DNA of 64,000 nucleotides from Anoplopoma fimbria (taxonomy: Eukaryota > Chordata > Actinopteri > Perciformes > Anoplopomatidae): NCBI RefSeq assembly GCF_027596085.1, contig NC_072462.1, positions 18,464,421-18,528,420 of the forward strand, read 5' to 3'. Shown piece by piece: positions 24,558 through 38,070 of this stretch. Each line of letters opens with the position of its first letter. The first letter of the stretch is position 1. Below the pieces are notes generated by a model. That model had not been told where the DNA came from, made no database searches, and saw only the letters and a program-made list of their open reading frames with translations. Both the position numbers and the translations under genes were made by a program.

Positions 24558-24599
24558 GGTGTGTGTGTGTGTGTGTGTGGGTGTGTGTGTGTGTGTGTA
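24558..24599. repeat. (GT)n microsatellite, interrupted
   Basis: About 40 bp of GT with one GGG interruption. Confidence 0.93.
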
Positions 24600-24794
24600 T
24601 AATCATGTTTCTTGATTGGACAATGTATATCCAAGGCAGACAGTCTTTGTTCTGGGGAAATCTATTGTTTTGTTAAGCCTCTGGTTGTTTAATCAAAGCA
24701 TTGTTCACACCTAATTGACAAGAAGAAGAAGACAAGACTATTTTGCAACTATTTACTCAGATGTTTTTTTTCCTTCATAAGTAATTTAGTTAGT

Positions 24795-24870
24795 ATTTAT
24801 ATCATGCCAAACTTTTAACACTTTCAACACAAGATAGTGCTTTACATCTAACATAAAAAATATTACATCT
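24795..24870. repeat. Interspersed repeat fragment (TTTATAT...AGTGCTTTACAT type)
   Basis: ATTTATATCATGCCAAAC, CACTTTCAACACAAGATAG and TGCTTTACATC resemble a common fish repeat segment. A related fragment is at 25481-25550. Confidence 0.5.
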
Positions 24871-25133
24871 TACAAGCACACATAAAAACCAAAAGCCAAA
24901 GGTAACACATATTTAAGTGCAAAAGTTCGAAAAATGTTGCACTGGATAGCAGAATATAGAAGACAAAGGCCACAACCCTAAAGATAAATACATTAGTGCA
25001 AATGACAGCTGCAGGTAAATACCATGTATTTGAAAAAGTACTTTAATTATTGTGGCCAGGTTTCTCTAATCTTTATTATGTTACTCAGGTTACCTACAGC
25101 TAGAAAATAGGCATTCAGTAAGATAGGGCTGCA

Positions 25134-25378
25134 ACTAACAATTATTTTCATAATCAATTATTTTCTCAATTATTCAATAAATCCTTTTGTATATCAGATA
25201 ATTCCTACAGCCCGATGTGATGTATTCAAATTGCTTGTTTTATTTGAACAACATACCAAAACACAAAGAAAAGCGTCTTATTCTGAAAACAAATAACTAA
25301 TCTTTTCTTACAACTAATCAGTTATCAAAATAGCTGAATAATGCTCCAGGCTAATCATGACTAATCATTGCAGCTCTT
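25134..25378 (+). mobile_element. hAT-type non-autonomous DNA transposon (MITE), about 245 bp
   Basis: It begins TAGGGCTGCAACTAACAATT and ends AATCATTGCAGCTCTTA, which are near-inverted termini. The interior has AT-rich ATAATCAATTATTTTCTC blocks and CAGCCCGATGTGATGTATTC. Element ends and interior match the abundant teleost repeat whose termini read GGGCTGCAACTAACGATTA, usually assigned to hAT. It has no coding capacity. An 8-bp target-site duplication was not obvious. Confidence 0.75.
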
Positions 25379-25480
25379 ATTCTTTTTCATTTATTGATTT
25401 ATTCGTATTTATGCCTTAGTTGTAAATAATTACTTAATATGGCTTCCATTCAAGGTATTCAAAATTCCAGTGTTCATAAA

Positions 25481-25550
25481 TCAATCCCAATCAAACTTTA
25501 TTTATTACACTTTCAATGCAAAATAATGAACACATAAACACATTTCTACA
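25481..25550. repeat. Interspersed repeat fragment (CAATCAAACTTTATTTAT type)
   Basis: TCAATCCCAATCAAACTTTA, TTTATTACACTTTCAATGC and AAAATAATG resemble the same fish repeat group as 24795-24870. Confidence 0.5.
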
Positions 25551-26405
25551 CATTATGCAATGTACCAAAGAAAGGCGAAATAAAACAGATCTAGGACAAA
25601 TGTAACCACTCATCATAAATCTCTCATTAGGTGTAAAGAAATAATTGTGTAAACATTATAATTTAATGAAAAAGTACTACATCTTAATGTTGAATTATAA
25701 TGTCCATTGTGAATATCATCAAATTGTAGTTCATCACACGCATTCATAAATGGCACAATATGGATTTTTAGTCTATGTTTCATTGAAACCTTAAAAGCCT
25801 TAAGAAAGTAAGTGTGTGATGTTTATACAGTGATGGGCACATACACATTGGAAAGAATCTGCTTACCCAAAATTAGATTTAGTTTATTATGGGATATGAA
25901 TGGAGGAGAGGGGATAACATTTTAGTGCGATCAATTTCACAGTCAGATTTTCCTTGTGATGACATCGTCATAAAAATCTTCCTCAAAAGTTTCTTTGGTC
26001 ATTCAGAGAAGCTGCAAAGTTTGAGCAGAGAGAGAGGCCTTCACAGTCTGTTGGTCTCAGAGCTGACAGGAAACAGCTGAGGAAAAGCAGACACGCACAC
26101 ACACACGCACACACATGCACACTCAAACCCTAACAAGGAGTACATTTCACGACGCGTCCCTGAGGAGGTGCCTTTACAAGGGCTTGGTCTAAAAAGGTGT
26201 GTGCCTCTGTGTGTATTTATATGTGTGTGTCTGTATGTGTGTGTGTGTGTGTGTGTTTGAATGTGTGTGTGAGCCGGTGAGTGAAAGTGATACAGGCAAT
26301 CAGCCCAGAAGCACTAGTCTTAGACATACTGAGGGCAGGTTGGGTCGGCATGTTCAAGGAACGGGATGGGGCACATTAGGGTGCACTCACATGTGCATAT
26401 GCATG

Positions 26406-26507
<102 letters not shown>

Positions 26508-26599
26508 AATGTACACTCACATACACACACACATACACTCCCCAGCCCCCAAGACAGATTGGGGAAAAATGTGTCCCTAATTATCTTTGGAGGGTCGGA

Positions 26600-26601
<2 letters not shown>

Positions 26602-26686
<85 letters not shown>
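26602..26686. repeat. (AC)n microsatellite
   Basis: An 85-bp AC run, followed by a degenerate ACAC stretch to about 26730. With the preceding array it keeps a 207-codon frame open (26199-26822) that is purely repeat-derived. Confidence 0.97.
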
Positions 26687-26690
<4 letters not shown>

Positions 26691-29600
26691 CATAAACACA
26701 CACATGCAGACACACACACACACACACACAAACTCACTACAAAGAAGCCCATTATGTCGGCGTACTCAACTTCCCTGCTACAGTCAGGTGTGAGAGCAGT
26801 CTTATCAGTGACCATCTCATGACGGATTCAGCATGTGATTATTGATCATTTTGTATTTTTTTAGCTAATTATTTACTAAAGTGTCAGTGTGAGGTGTTGC
26901 AGTGACCAGAAACTTGGAAAGAATTTAAAATTGTAATGCTGCAAGCTGTAGGTACATTATGATTACTTGAAATTCATCCAGACTTCAAACTAAATCAGAT
27001 TCAGAGGAAAAAGCCACATATTTATCATACTTCTCTTCCAGCGTAATGATCCCATTAGCCTGCAGGGGTTGGCCTGCAGATTCATGACCGACCTATGTGG
27101 AAAATTGTTGAGGTTTTTCATTTTTCCCCATATCAACCTTTATTGCCACAACAAGTTAAAAAAACAGTTTTTACACCATAATTTATTTCCTGTTAACCCG
27201 GTTGGATGCAGATTGCGCTTTGCCGAAGGAAACTATACTCGCAAAGATTGAGTGCTTGTGGAAGCGTCATTCATGTTTGTTTGTCATCATCGATGACAGT
27301 AAGCATCTGAAAAAGTACTCTGCAACAACTTTGAATCTGATAAGGTAAACGCTGTGAACTTCTTTGCCAAAAAGTCTGTCATATAAAAGTGATGATCAGC
27401 GTGCATCAGTAATCATTCTTTAAATTAATTATATTTTGTTATTTGTGATTGCTGCTGTAAAACATAATGCTTCACTTGGAGATCATCAATCTTGACCTGT
27501 AGTTGAGCAGAGCTAACATTTTCTAACCCTAAATGATTTCTCATGTGCTTACAGCATAACACACAATACACACACAGAGCCATGCACTCATTCTACCACT
27601 GTCTTGTTTTCTATGAGTCATTTTAGTGCATTTTGTGGACCAAGTCTTAATCCATCATAAGATAAAAAAAAGATAAGAATCTTTGTTTTGTACATCGCTA
27701 CTCTTTTTCTTCATATCATACAGACATTTTGTAGCGTCTTATGATATTTGTTACCAAGAAAGTTAGGGCTTGGTCAAATGCCCTCTGTAACATTTTATTT
27801 TGTCCTGAACCAAGTAAACCGTGATGCCAAATCCTTCAAGACCCTGGAAAAGAAATAGCAAAATACAAGATGCTTGTTTGTGAGAAACTATTTGAGAGGT
27901 TTTCCAATTAAAATTAAGTATTCAATTAGTCAGCAAAATCTTATAACTAGTAGTCATTGCTCCTATACATAACTTCATATAAATTCTAAGATATAGATTC
28001 TTTGGTTGTATCCCGCCTCACTAGAATGAGGCCTGTAACCAGTTTTGCATCCCAGGCCCTCGCTGTTGGAGAAACGTTGTTTTTGCAGATGTCTGGTCAG
28101 AGTAGTGGTCAGAGAGGCAACAGTCAAACAAACAGAAGTGGTCACTGGTCAGCCCAGAGGAACACACACATCTTTCTAAGCCTCGCTCTTCGCTCTCGCT
28201 GCACACTTGCTGTCTTTCTTCGACGCCCACCGTACGCTCACTTTCATTTTGGTGTGTCTGTCTAAGAACCGTCTGCATCTCACAAAGTTGTCTTGTGCAG
28301 AGGATTTTGCAGAAATCATTTTTAAGCTTCATTTCACAGAACAATTAGACAAGAACAAAGTGAACGAGAGACAGATCGGGAGATGATAAGAGCGGCTTGC
28401 AACTATGTTGTGTTTATGTAGCGCACACCCATGATGACCACCCAGTAGTTTATTTACTATTATGTGGGTGTTGTGAGATTTATGGAATAAGAGCCTAAGT
28501 ATGTAACACAAAGTTCCTTATACCATTCGCCTGAAAAGCCTTCTGCCGCTGTGCTATATTAAACCAAAAAATGGGTCAGTAGGGTAACAGAACCGTTGCC
28601 TCAACCTTTACTGACCTCCATATACAACAATTGTTGAACAAAAAGGCTTTGACAGCAGTTTTGGAATTTGGCAAGCTTTCGATGCTGCTTGTTTTTGTTA
28701 AGCAACAAAACTTGCTTGCTGGCTCAAATAGTATTTTTGACAGATGAGACTTGCCAGTTCTTACACTCTGTCAGGAAACGTTTGAATCTCAGCAGGCCTG
28801 CAGTATTTTTGGAAGAGTAACTTAACATAAAGTGTTCTAGTTGTATCCATAGGGTCAGAAATTAAATTTTTCCAATTTTCCGATGTATAACTAAACCGCT
28901 GCCCGCTCTTACCCTGCTCTGGCTTTAGGGTATTGTCATGCCTCGCTATACTTTACTGTACTGTAAGTAAATACCTCCTGGAAATTTGTCTTTTCCCCCC
29001 CATCTGTTTGTCTGAAATACCACGGTCATCACTCAACGTAAATGATGATGTTTAAAAAGCGCCATATGTTCAGACAGGCACATGGAAGCAGTTATTGCTG
29101 CGCTCTATAGGTACAGTAACCCAATCCATGTATACAATCTCAACCCATGTTCCTTTTATAATCTCTGCCATACCCTGGCAATCTGACTTTAATAAAATGA
29201 TGTGTTTACATATACATAGCTGATGGCTGAGGGCTTCATTTCTGCCTACTCTTACTAATTCTTGACTTTTTTCCACCTCAAGGCTGAACTTGAATGCATC
29301 AATGTTTCTCAACCCCAAGCTGCTTAGCACACCATGATTCCCCTCAAAGTCCGCTCCAAAACCACACATTTAAATATTTGTGGTGGTGTAATTGCCAGTG
29401 TGGCTGACAGGCTCTGACGGTTACTGTACTTTGACATGTTTGACTCTTTTCACAGACAATTACGGCTCACCTTTGGATCTTTTGCTATTTAGGTTTGTAG
29501 GGCCACGCTAAAGTGAATACCGCTCGGTTAGTGAGCTGTTTAGTGCGGTGGGTAGGCTGTAATAAATGGAGCTGCGGCTCATGACAGAGGTTGACATGAA

Positions 29601-31289
29601 CTCATAACTCAAACAGAGCACCTTGACTTGTCAGTGTGTGGGTAGCTGTCGGTACTGGAGCGGGGAAATAGTCACTTAATACTCTACTGCAGTTTAAGAG
29701 TCAGCACCGTGTACTGACTGAAACAAATATACATTTATATGTATAATAGTAAAATATGTCATTACGAGTGTTAAAGGTGGTATTTTTAAAGTGTTTTCTG
29801 ATGCAGAGTCACCTTTAACATATGATCCTAAATGTTACCTGCAAATAATAATATATAATGAGAAAGAAGAGCGAACAAATAGACAAAAACAGCAGTTTTT
29901 CATGTTTTAATTTACGTACCCAACCAAACTTTGTTCAAACCCAAAGAGCTTTATTTTAAAATCTAGTGGAGATGTCAAAGTTTCCAAAGATCTCAAATAT
30001 GCAATATATGTTGAAAAATGTGTCTAAAATGGTGCACAAGACTTCTAGAATATTAAAACACATGGAGGATAGCCCTAAGTGTAAACATCTTATATCTTAA
30101 GTAAAGAGTTGGAACAAATTGGTGCAGAATGGAACAGTATATTATACTGTCACACATTTTGGAATAAGATAATTAAATTTATTTTGCAAACAGTCGAAAG
30201 AGAATTTAAAAAACATTAAACAGATTTCTATCTCATGCATTTTCTATCCAAACCAAGCTTTAACTATTCCTGTGTATATACAATTTTAGGCTCAGAGTTA
30301 TAGCTGATTGACTGGACATTCCTGTTTAAACTCCCAGGCCAAATCTTACAAATACCTAGCCAAAATCCCTCCAGTGTGTTTTCACACTGATCACTACATC
30401 ACTACAGTTGCTGCCCTCTTTCGCTTTTTTTTCTTCCCCAGATGGTGTGAAAGTCAGAAAACGTGGTGCTTTTTTCACAGCACCTCACCCTCATAAACAG
30501 CCAGTTTACAACTGTTTGGGGCAGTCGCTGACATGAGTACACACATGTCATACAGCACCATTAAAATCCAGACCAGACCTACCACAGACTCGGTAGGGAA
30601 GTGAGCAGGCAGGGGCGAAACGTCTGCCAAACCTGGATTAAATCCTGGAATTTAAATTTGCATGTCCCCTTTATGCTGCAACTTTTTTAAAGGATGTGCT
30701 TTTTTAAGGTTACATCTTCTAGAATTTTTTGTTTTACTGGAATAGAAACAAGCATCTTTACAGCCAAACATCAACCATTGAAGTAGATGATGAGTAAACA
30801 GTCTTTCTTTTTTTGTGTTTATTTTTAACATATTTAAAGGCACTGACAAATAATGTCCTGCCAATAGGTGTATTTGAACAGAAAATGTGAGTTTATTTGT
30901 AACACAAAGACAAAATAAATCTGGCTATTTGTTTTGCATCCCCTACCAATGCTAAAGTATATGCATTGAAAGAGTCACACGAACGTCAACTTATAAAAAT
31001 GTCCTGTATTCCTCAAGAGCTTGCACTTGACATTGCACTTCCTTGGACAATTCGGAGCAGGCTGATTGCTTGCCCCTAAGGAAGTTCTGGTTGCAGCTTT
31101 GTCGAGAACTGCTCATGGCTCATTGACTCCAGGAAAGTGAAGAAAAGTTTGGTTGTAATGTTAGCATATCCAGGTTGTCCGCTACAGACGACTTGCTCCA
31201 CTCGGTCTGCAGAGACCTGAGGAGCTTTTCCCTCATTTATTCAATGTGTATTGTATGCTAAGCACATACTTACAGGCAGACAGACAGTA

Positions 31290-32343
31290 GCCCCTTTCAC
31301 ACAGAGATTTGATATTTGAAAACATGTTCATTTGCTCCCCAACAACTGGGAAAAAACGCTAGCAGCAATTAGCAGCCCAACTACAGCAACCAAGAATGGC
31401 AGCGAATTTTGTAGACAACAAGGTCAGGGAGTTCCTTACTTTCGGAAAAGAGGAACTCAACACTCAATTGCATGGCATAATTTTTTAGGATGCTAGTCTA
31501 CAGATGTCAATGCTGGTTTAGCGGCACATGTGGTGATTGATGGTAGCAGCAAGCATGGCTTATTACTACAGATCCTTCAATTATGGGGGCAGAAAACACA
31601 GCTTGAAGCAACTACTTTTTCAGAAATACAACAGAGGAGCAGCTGGTGTTTCTGTTTACAGTGCAACCAAATAAGCCTTGATAAAAAAGTCAGTCAATAA
31701 TCGATCAAATACACATAAAGAACCAGCGTTTTGCCAGTTGAATGCCTTTAATGCAAACTAATAAAAATGTTTGGTTTGCATTAGCAGTAATTTAACTTGA
31801 TACGGATGTGGGAGAGTTGAGATTGAATTATAACGGTCATGCTGGATTACATGTATGCATCGTTTCCTAGGAATCCCTCCTGCAAGTACATAATTAAATA
31901 TAACATTGCATGTAGCTATATTACTCAGTTAATTCACTCGTATTACTTTCTTATCAATGACAGTGCAATTCTACATCTTTGCTTTTACTGCTTTAAAATG
32001 CATCTATTCACAACATACAGAATATCGTAACAACAATGTTGGTCTTTCTTTTATGGGATGTGAAACACTGACTCAGACCATGTGTCACTGTTTTACAGCC
32101 CGTCTGTATGGAGCTTCCTCTTGATCTTCTTCCTCTTCAGAAGTGAAATATTATCTTACATATTTACGATCCTAAATACAACCCAGACAACCATGAAAAA
32201 CATTTTAGTAGCGGGATGTTAACATGTCAAGAGCATCTGCAATGTATCATTTGGTACATCTCTGTCTCTTTTTAAACTGGGAGATAAACCCGTCCTCCGC
32301 TTTGAAAAAGTAACTGGCTGTTAAGCTGCTGAGTGAAAGGCAC
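31290..32343 (+). mobile_element. Decayed DNA transposon, about 1.05 kb (possibly PIF/Harbinger-like)
   Basis: The left end GCCCCTTTCACACAGAG (31290-31306) is mirrored at the right by TGCTGAGTGAAAGGCAC (32327-32343), giving imperfect terminal inverted repeats. Inside are a 30-codon start of an open frame with a Myb/SANT-like look (31396-31488) and a right-hand segment AAACTGGGAGATAAACCCGT resembling ends of fish elements. No transposase catalytic domain remains. Class assignment is tentative. Confidence 0.45.
31396..31488 (+). pseudogene. Remnant of a Myb/SANT-like transposon-encoded N-terminus
   Basis: ATG-initiated, 30 codons to an in-frame TAG. The residues VDNKVREFLTFGKEELNTQL resemble the start of the Myb/SANT-like DNA-binding domain of fish transposon proteins (pattern: [WV]-x3-EVREFL-x5-EE[IL]-xxQL). 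The usual leading Trp is Val here and the frame stops before the domain is complete, so it is broken. The resemblance is judged by eye. Confidence 0.35.
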
Positions 32344-33384
32344 CTAAACATATACATTTTGTTGCACTCATCGGGTCAAAGGCCTCAGTCTCTGCACTTG
32401 AAAGACATATTTCATAAAGCCCACACTTCTCTCCCAGTCATAGCGGGGAAAGCTTCTCACAACAGCTTGTTTTGATTTATTGAAAGAGTTGAACTCCTCA
32501 CCCCTGACCCCATTCAAACCCAGAAGTATTTCCTTATACACCTGGAACTAGCTCTTAACACGCCTGCCCAGGGGCTAGAGGTTCATTTGGACCACAAATA
32601 CCTCACTTCTATATGAAAGGAAAAGGGTATGGAAAATGATATATGTAACTAGCAAGCAGCAGTGCATCTATTTATGATTCTGAGTTGGAATTGTTATGCA
32701 AGAGATGTCCCTTTTCATTTTGGAGGTAAAACATAAAGGAGAGCAAGACACTGCCCAGAGGATATGAAGATATGAAGAGACAGAGGAAAACATGACTTGT
32801 GTGATTTGTGGCTTCCACTCTCTCCCTCTCTCTCAAGAGTTATTGAATACTCTTTTGTTTCATTGTAGTGGGGAGTTGTCTGGTTGGCTTCATGACTGAG
32901 CTTGTGTTGTTGGCCGTGCACGGCTAATGTGCATCGTCACACAGGCTGAGTGAATGCATGCAGGATTCTGGGATGCCACAGAGCACCAGTTTGAGTTTTT
33001 ATACATAAATTGATGAATTGACTCTAAGGATCTGTCACTCAGTCAATTTATTTATCCATATATCTTTCACAGTGTAGTTTTTATAGTTGTATTGGTCTTA
33101 AGTCCAAAAAGGTATTAAGCAAATGAAACAAACAGAAAGTGTGATGCCACTCTCATTAGCTCATGTTGAAATTACTGTCGTAGGTTTTAAAACTTATTTT
33201 TACAACACTAAAGGTCTGGAACAAAAAAGAGAGTGAAATCAAAGAAATATGATTTTCCGTTTTTGTTGAGGCTGTTTTAGATTATGTAGTTGGTACGGAT
33301 GTAAAAGTTTGCCATGTTTCATTGTGAAGTATTTGAAGGGAGGCAGGAGACTTTTTGGACCACTAAACTCACGGTTCGATCCAG

Positions 33385-33400
33385 AACTAGTTAACTAGTT
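33385..33400. repeat. Perfect 16-bp palindrome
   Basis: AACTAGTTAACTAGTT, self-complementary without a spacer. Confidence 0.95.
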
Positions 33401-36400
33401 AGTGAGGGATAGAGGATAGAATGATTAGGGATGACATGAGATCAACAGAGGTTTTGTTAGTTAATCTTCCAGGAAAGGAAGATGGAAAAAAACAAAAAAA
33501 AGTATACAGGGACATATAGGGAGAGATCGTGTAAGATAACACAGTCAAAAACAGAGCCTTTATCCTTTGGATCTGCTCTTAGTTATAGAGATGATCTGCT
33601 GGCTTCATTTGAAATCTACAAGATCTCAGGTAGAATACCCAAATTAAATAGGCACAAAATTCCCCCCTAAGCCACGTGTTTTAGATGGAAGCTCTGTGAG
33701 AAAAAGTCTGAGAAAAACTACAATGTGGAATGCTTTTTAAAAAAGTGAACTTGTATCCGATTCCCCATTGGTTTCCTTTTTCTGTACTAAATGAAAGGCT
33801 GAGCAAAGACTCGCAGCAGGATGCAAGGCTGGGCAGGATTATGTGTTTTTAGTGGAGGTCGCAATATGCAAACTGAAGAAATACATTTTGGAAGATTCGG
33901 ACGAGCAAAAGCACACGTTTGAGTAAAAGAAACACTGTTATGTCTCAGAACTCCTGCTGGTTGAACGAGCTGAAAGATTGTGATCAAACCTCCAGAGCAT
34001 AACAGTCTGCAATTGATTTAAATATAACACAGCTGGTTGTGTTGCTTGGTAGAAACCATTCTCAATTTCCAAGTTAATTTTGTATTTATTCAAAACTTGT
34101 TGGTGCTGTTTTAGAATAACGGTTTTATTGATGTCAATCTAGTCCTTTTGAACCCACAATGCATCCTTCAACACAGTACGTCAGTACTGTCTATCACACA
34201 GGCTTACAACTTTATTTTTTCTTGTAACCCCTCTTTCTATTTTCGGCCCCTTATGGCAAATTGCATTACACTATGTCTATGTGTGGTGGCCATTTCAACC
34301 AAAGTCTGAGATCACTTTATTTTAGCATAACGATGTACACTTATCCAGTAATTCATGAGAAAAAAAGCAAAGATTTTGTGCAGCAAAAATGTGTCTGCCT
34401 GCTTTCCAATCCTGTTAACCCTCTCACAACCCCTCAGATTTATTTTATGACACCGCAGGGGTTGCAGGCAAATGGTTAAACATATCTATCAGAACAATAG
34501 ACATGTTATCTTCCAAATGTAGATTTCTGTGTGGTACATTTACACAAGCACTGTAAATTTGAAGGGTTCTACTTTTATAATTCTTTATATTTCTACTCTA
34601 GACAATGTCAGTGTATTATTGGAGTTTTTGCATCACTACATTGTTTTTTACACCTACAGTAAGTATACAAATTGAGATTTTACACACCAGCGATGTTGAT
34701 TTTATATGGCACTTTTAGAGTCAATGTAAAAACTCAGCCAACCTGAGGTCAGGTGGGCAGATATCCCCCCCGCCCCTCTTAAACTGCTTGTAAAATCTCC
34801 TTTCACTTGCTTTTATAGTATGAATATGCTCTGAGTATTTCTAGGTTGAAAGGAGACATTCAGTGTCAGGGACATTCAGAGCTAGCAGTGCTCTGGTTTG
34901 CTTTGTTAAAAACTGCTCACTTTTACAGAATTTTCTAACTTTGATCACAGTTTCATATGACCACAGTGAATGAGCTGGTGTGTGCTCAAGCGCCACAATT
35001 TCTTGGCAGAAAGAGCAAAACTGAGGAGAGTGTCGAGACTATTGCAGTCTGACAGATGTAATCCCTAACACGGCTCCAGAGTGCTGTGTGCCACCACAAA
35101 TTTTGAATGTGAGTTTATTTAAAAAACAACCTCACACCACAGGCCTCTTATGTGCTCTGTTTCTCATTTATTTTCAGCATAAATTGAAATTGCTCAGCAC
35201 GATCTCTAGAGAACTTGTGCAGATAATTTTGCTGTTTTTACCCTGATGATAAACACAATGTAAAACATAATTCATGTAAAAGACAAGACAAATTGACTAA
35301 AATGAGGGTATGTTTAATGATCCATCTTTTTAATTTCCCCAAGTGAACATACGGCAAATTATACATTCTGCTTGCAATTTTATTCTTCTTTGTAAGCTAA
35401 ACAAACCATTCTGGGCAAATCCCCTTTATACTACCCATAATAAATTTAACTTAAATGCTTTTTAACAGAACATCAATCAACATTTGTCTGGGGCAGTGAT
35501 ATAAGTCCCAGAAACATTGTGATGATTTCACTTTGAGATAATAAATTCGTTTCCTGATATGTGAAAATCACAGATGAGGTTGAGGTGAAGAAAGCCATGA
35601 CTCACATTTCCTCCGCTTCAGTAACAACTACAGTATGTTTAAAGTTTCATGATTTAGGACTTTTAGAGGTGAGAAGCTCTGGCTAATTTTTTTTGTACTT
35701 TTTTTGTATCTCTTCAAAGATTTTTTCAAGACAATCTCCATGGTTTTGCAATGAAAAAATGAATGGAAAACTTGCATGCCAAACTGAGATATCACTTCAA
35801 GCAGACCCGGTACCACTCCTGTTTTTAATAGCAGACTTTACATGGGCACTGTGTCAAGATACAGTCTATACAGTCTACACAGTCTCAATAGAGAGGAGTT
35901 CAAGCCCTACAGGATGCTCTTATCCTCACCTATCACAGTCTGGCATCTGACGACTTAACATTCCTGTGTTGTTTTGCATGCCTTTTCCTTTTGTCTCTAT
36001 TCCAGTTCTTCTTTCAATGTTAGATTCAGCAATTCCCATCAGCGCTTATTCCTTTTGTCTCTGCTCCTGTCTGTCTTGAAGTGTTTTCTTTTTGTCGTTT
36101 TTGTCTGAGTCCCTATGTTGTTTTTATATCGGCTTGTTTTTCTTCTTCCCTCCTTCTCTCTTTCAACAGCCTGTGTCTGTTTACGAAATAGAGATCGTAT
36201 CAATTTGACAATAAAGGAAAGACCTTTTCAATTTAGCCTGTTTCTGAACTGTCCATCTCAATATGGCTGAGAGAAATCGAAAGAGAAATGTTTTGGTGGT
36301 GGTTGAGATGTTAGCATTCCTTGGCTTGACTTAAGAAAGGCTTATTTCATGGAAGAGAGCTGTATTTGTGCTCTCGGCTTGCTGTTATGGGTCTTTCAAA

Positions 36401-36849
36401 TTCATACAACCGTATCACCGGTGCCTTTTATCACATATTTCTCATATCACTGGTATCTTAAACTCAGGAAGTCATAACAGATTGTGAAATGCATTTTATC
36501 GTTTTAAATCACATCACAACATATTATCCAGCATTAGTTTGCACATATAAAAATATGTGTGTTATTTCATTTGGCAATTGGCATTTGGCATTTATGAAAT
36601 ATAATGCAGCAGTTGACACAAAATACAAACCGTCAATTATACTGAATCACCTTTTTTTTTTAAAAATAGTATCAATGAAACTTTCAGTATCACAAATGAA
36701 GATGGATATGCCTGAACAAATTTTAATAAATCCCACAAAAATAGGATTTAACCCTCAGGAGTAATCTCTGAATACATTGAGCATGTTTTTATTTCTAGTA
36801 ACATAACTTTATTTATATATATTATATATAGAGACAAGCTGAGCAAAGA

Positions 36850-36877
36850 AGTTGATAGTACTGATGTACTATCAACT
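36850..36877. repeat. Perfect hairpin: 12-bp stem, 4-nt loop
   Basis: AGTTGATAGTAC, then TGAT, then GTACTATCAACT, with no mismatch. Confidence 0.95.
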
Positions 36878-37904
36878 GACATAGTATCTCATTTATTTCT
36901 GTAGACCATAAAAATGTTTTTTGACTTAAAATTGGGTTTGTGCTGAAAATATATACTATGTATGTTGGGTAGTGACAGTTTAGAATATGCAGACAAATAG
37001 TAAAATGAATGCTCAGAAAGTCATCAAAAAGAATGAAAAACAACCAGAACTGAATGTTAACACAAATCTATAGATATATGAGATAATAAGCCATGCCAAC
37101 ACCATAGCTCCCCTTGCAGATGACCATAGTGTATTGTCTCAAAAATCCAGATTTAAATTTTTTATTTGATTATAGGAAATTATGACATCATGCTCAGAAA
37201 CAAGGCCCATAAACTAAGTTATTAATGGCTGAGCAGCAGAAGCACTAAAACAACATGTGGAGGTTTAGTTTGGCTCAGTCAGTAGTTTCAACCTAAAACT
37301 GGACTTCACTCTTTCTTCATGCTTTTATAAATTAGTGCCATTTATTATGAGATAGATACAGAGAAGGGAGGATTTTGAGATGCAACAGCTAAATTGAATG
37401 TGCTCTAGGTTTTGGAGTGGTTTGAACCAATGACAGTGCAAATTCTTTTTTCCTGTGACCCAAGCTGAATTTTTGGGCTTTTATGCAGACACATTTAACT
37501 TAACATATCTCGGTTTTGGCTACAGACTTTCTCTCCTATGCTATTATATAAAGCATATCCTTATCCTGCAGAGTTGGATCAAAATGACAACATATAGTTG
37601 CAAGTAACATCATCCTAAATTGATTCCAGGCGAAAACATCCATTTTTGGAAAAAAAATTCCAAGGACCATCCAGTGGTAAAGAATCTTGGTGCCTGCTAG
37701 GATGAATATTATATTAACATTAAGAAACTTTTGGGTCTCAACACCACTAGTTGGCTACGTTACATAAATTATCAAAGTCTGAAAAACAACATTAACTTTT
37801 GCTATCCAGTAATTTAATTGTGGTTAAAATATGTTAACATAAAGCACTTAGTGCTTTTCTGCTGGATTCCTGTATTCCTCTGGCCTCTAACATTTTAGCA
37901 AATT

Positions 37905-38070
37905 GGCTCTGGGGATGCCCTTGTCGGTTGGTCGGGGGGTCCACCACTTACTTACTGTCCCATGTTCATACTGAAACATTGAAACAACTATTTGATGGAC
38001 TGCAATAGTGTACGTTCATGGTCCCAAGAGGATGAATCCAAAGGACTTTGGCGTTCCCATGACTTTTACT
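37905..38070. repeat. Old interspersed repeat (GGCAATGTC family), copy 3 of 3
   Basis: GGCTCTGGGGATGCCCTTGTC, GGTTGGTCGGGGGGTCCACC, CTGAAACATTGAAACAACTA, GGTCCCAAGAGGATGAATCC and GACTTTGGCGTTCCCATGAC follow the order of the percomorph repeat also seen at 12118 and 22230. Confidence 0.75.
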
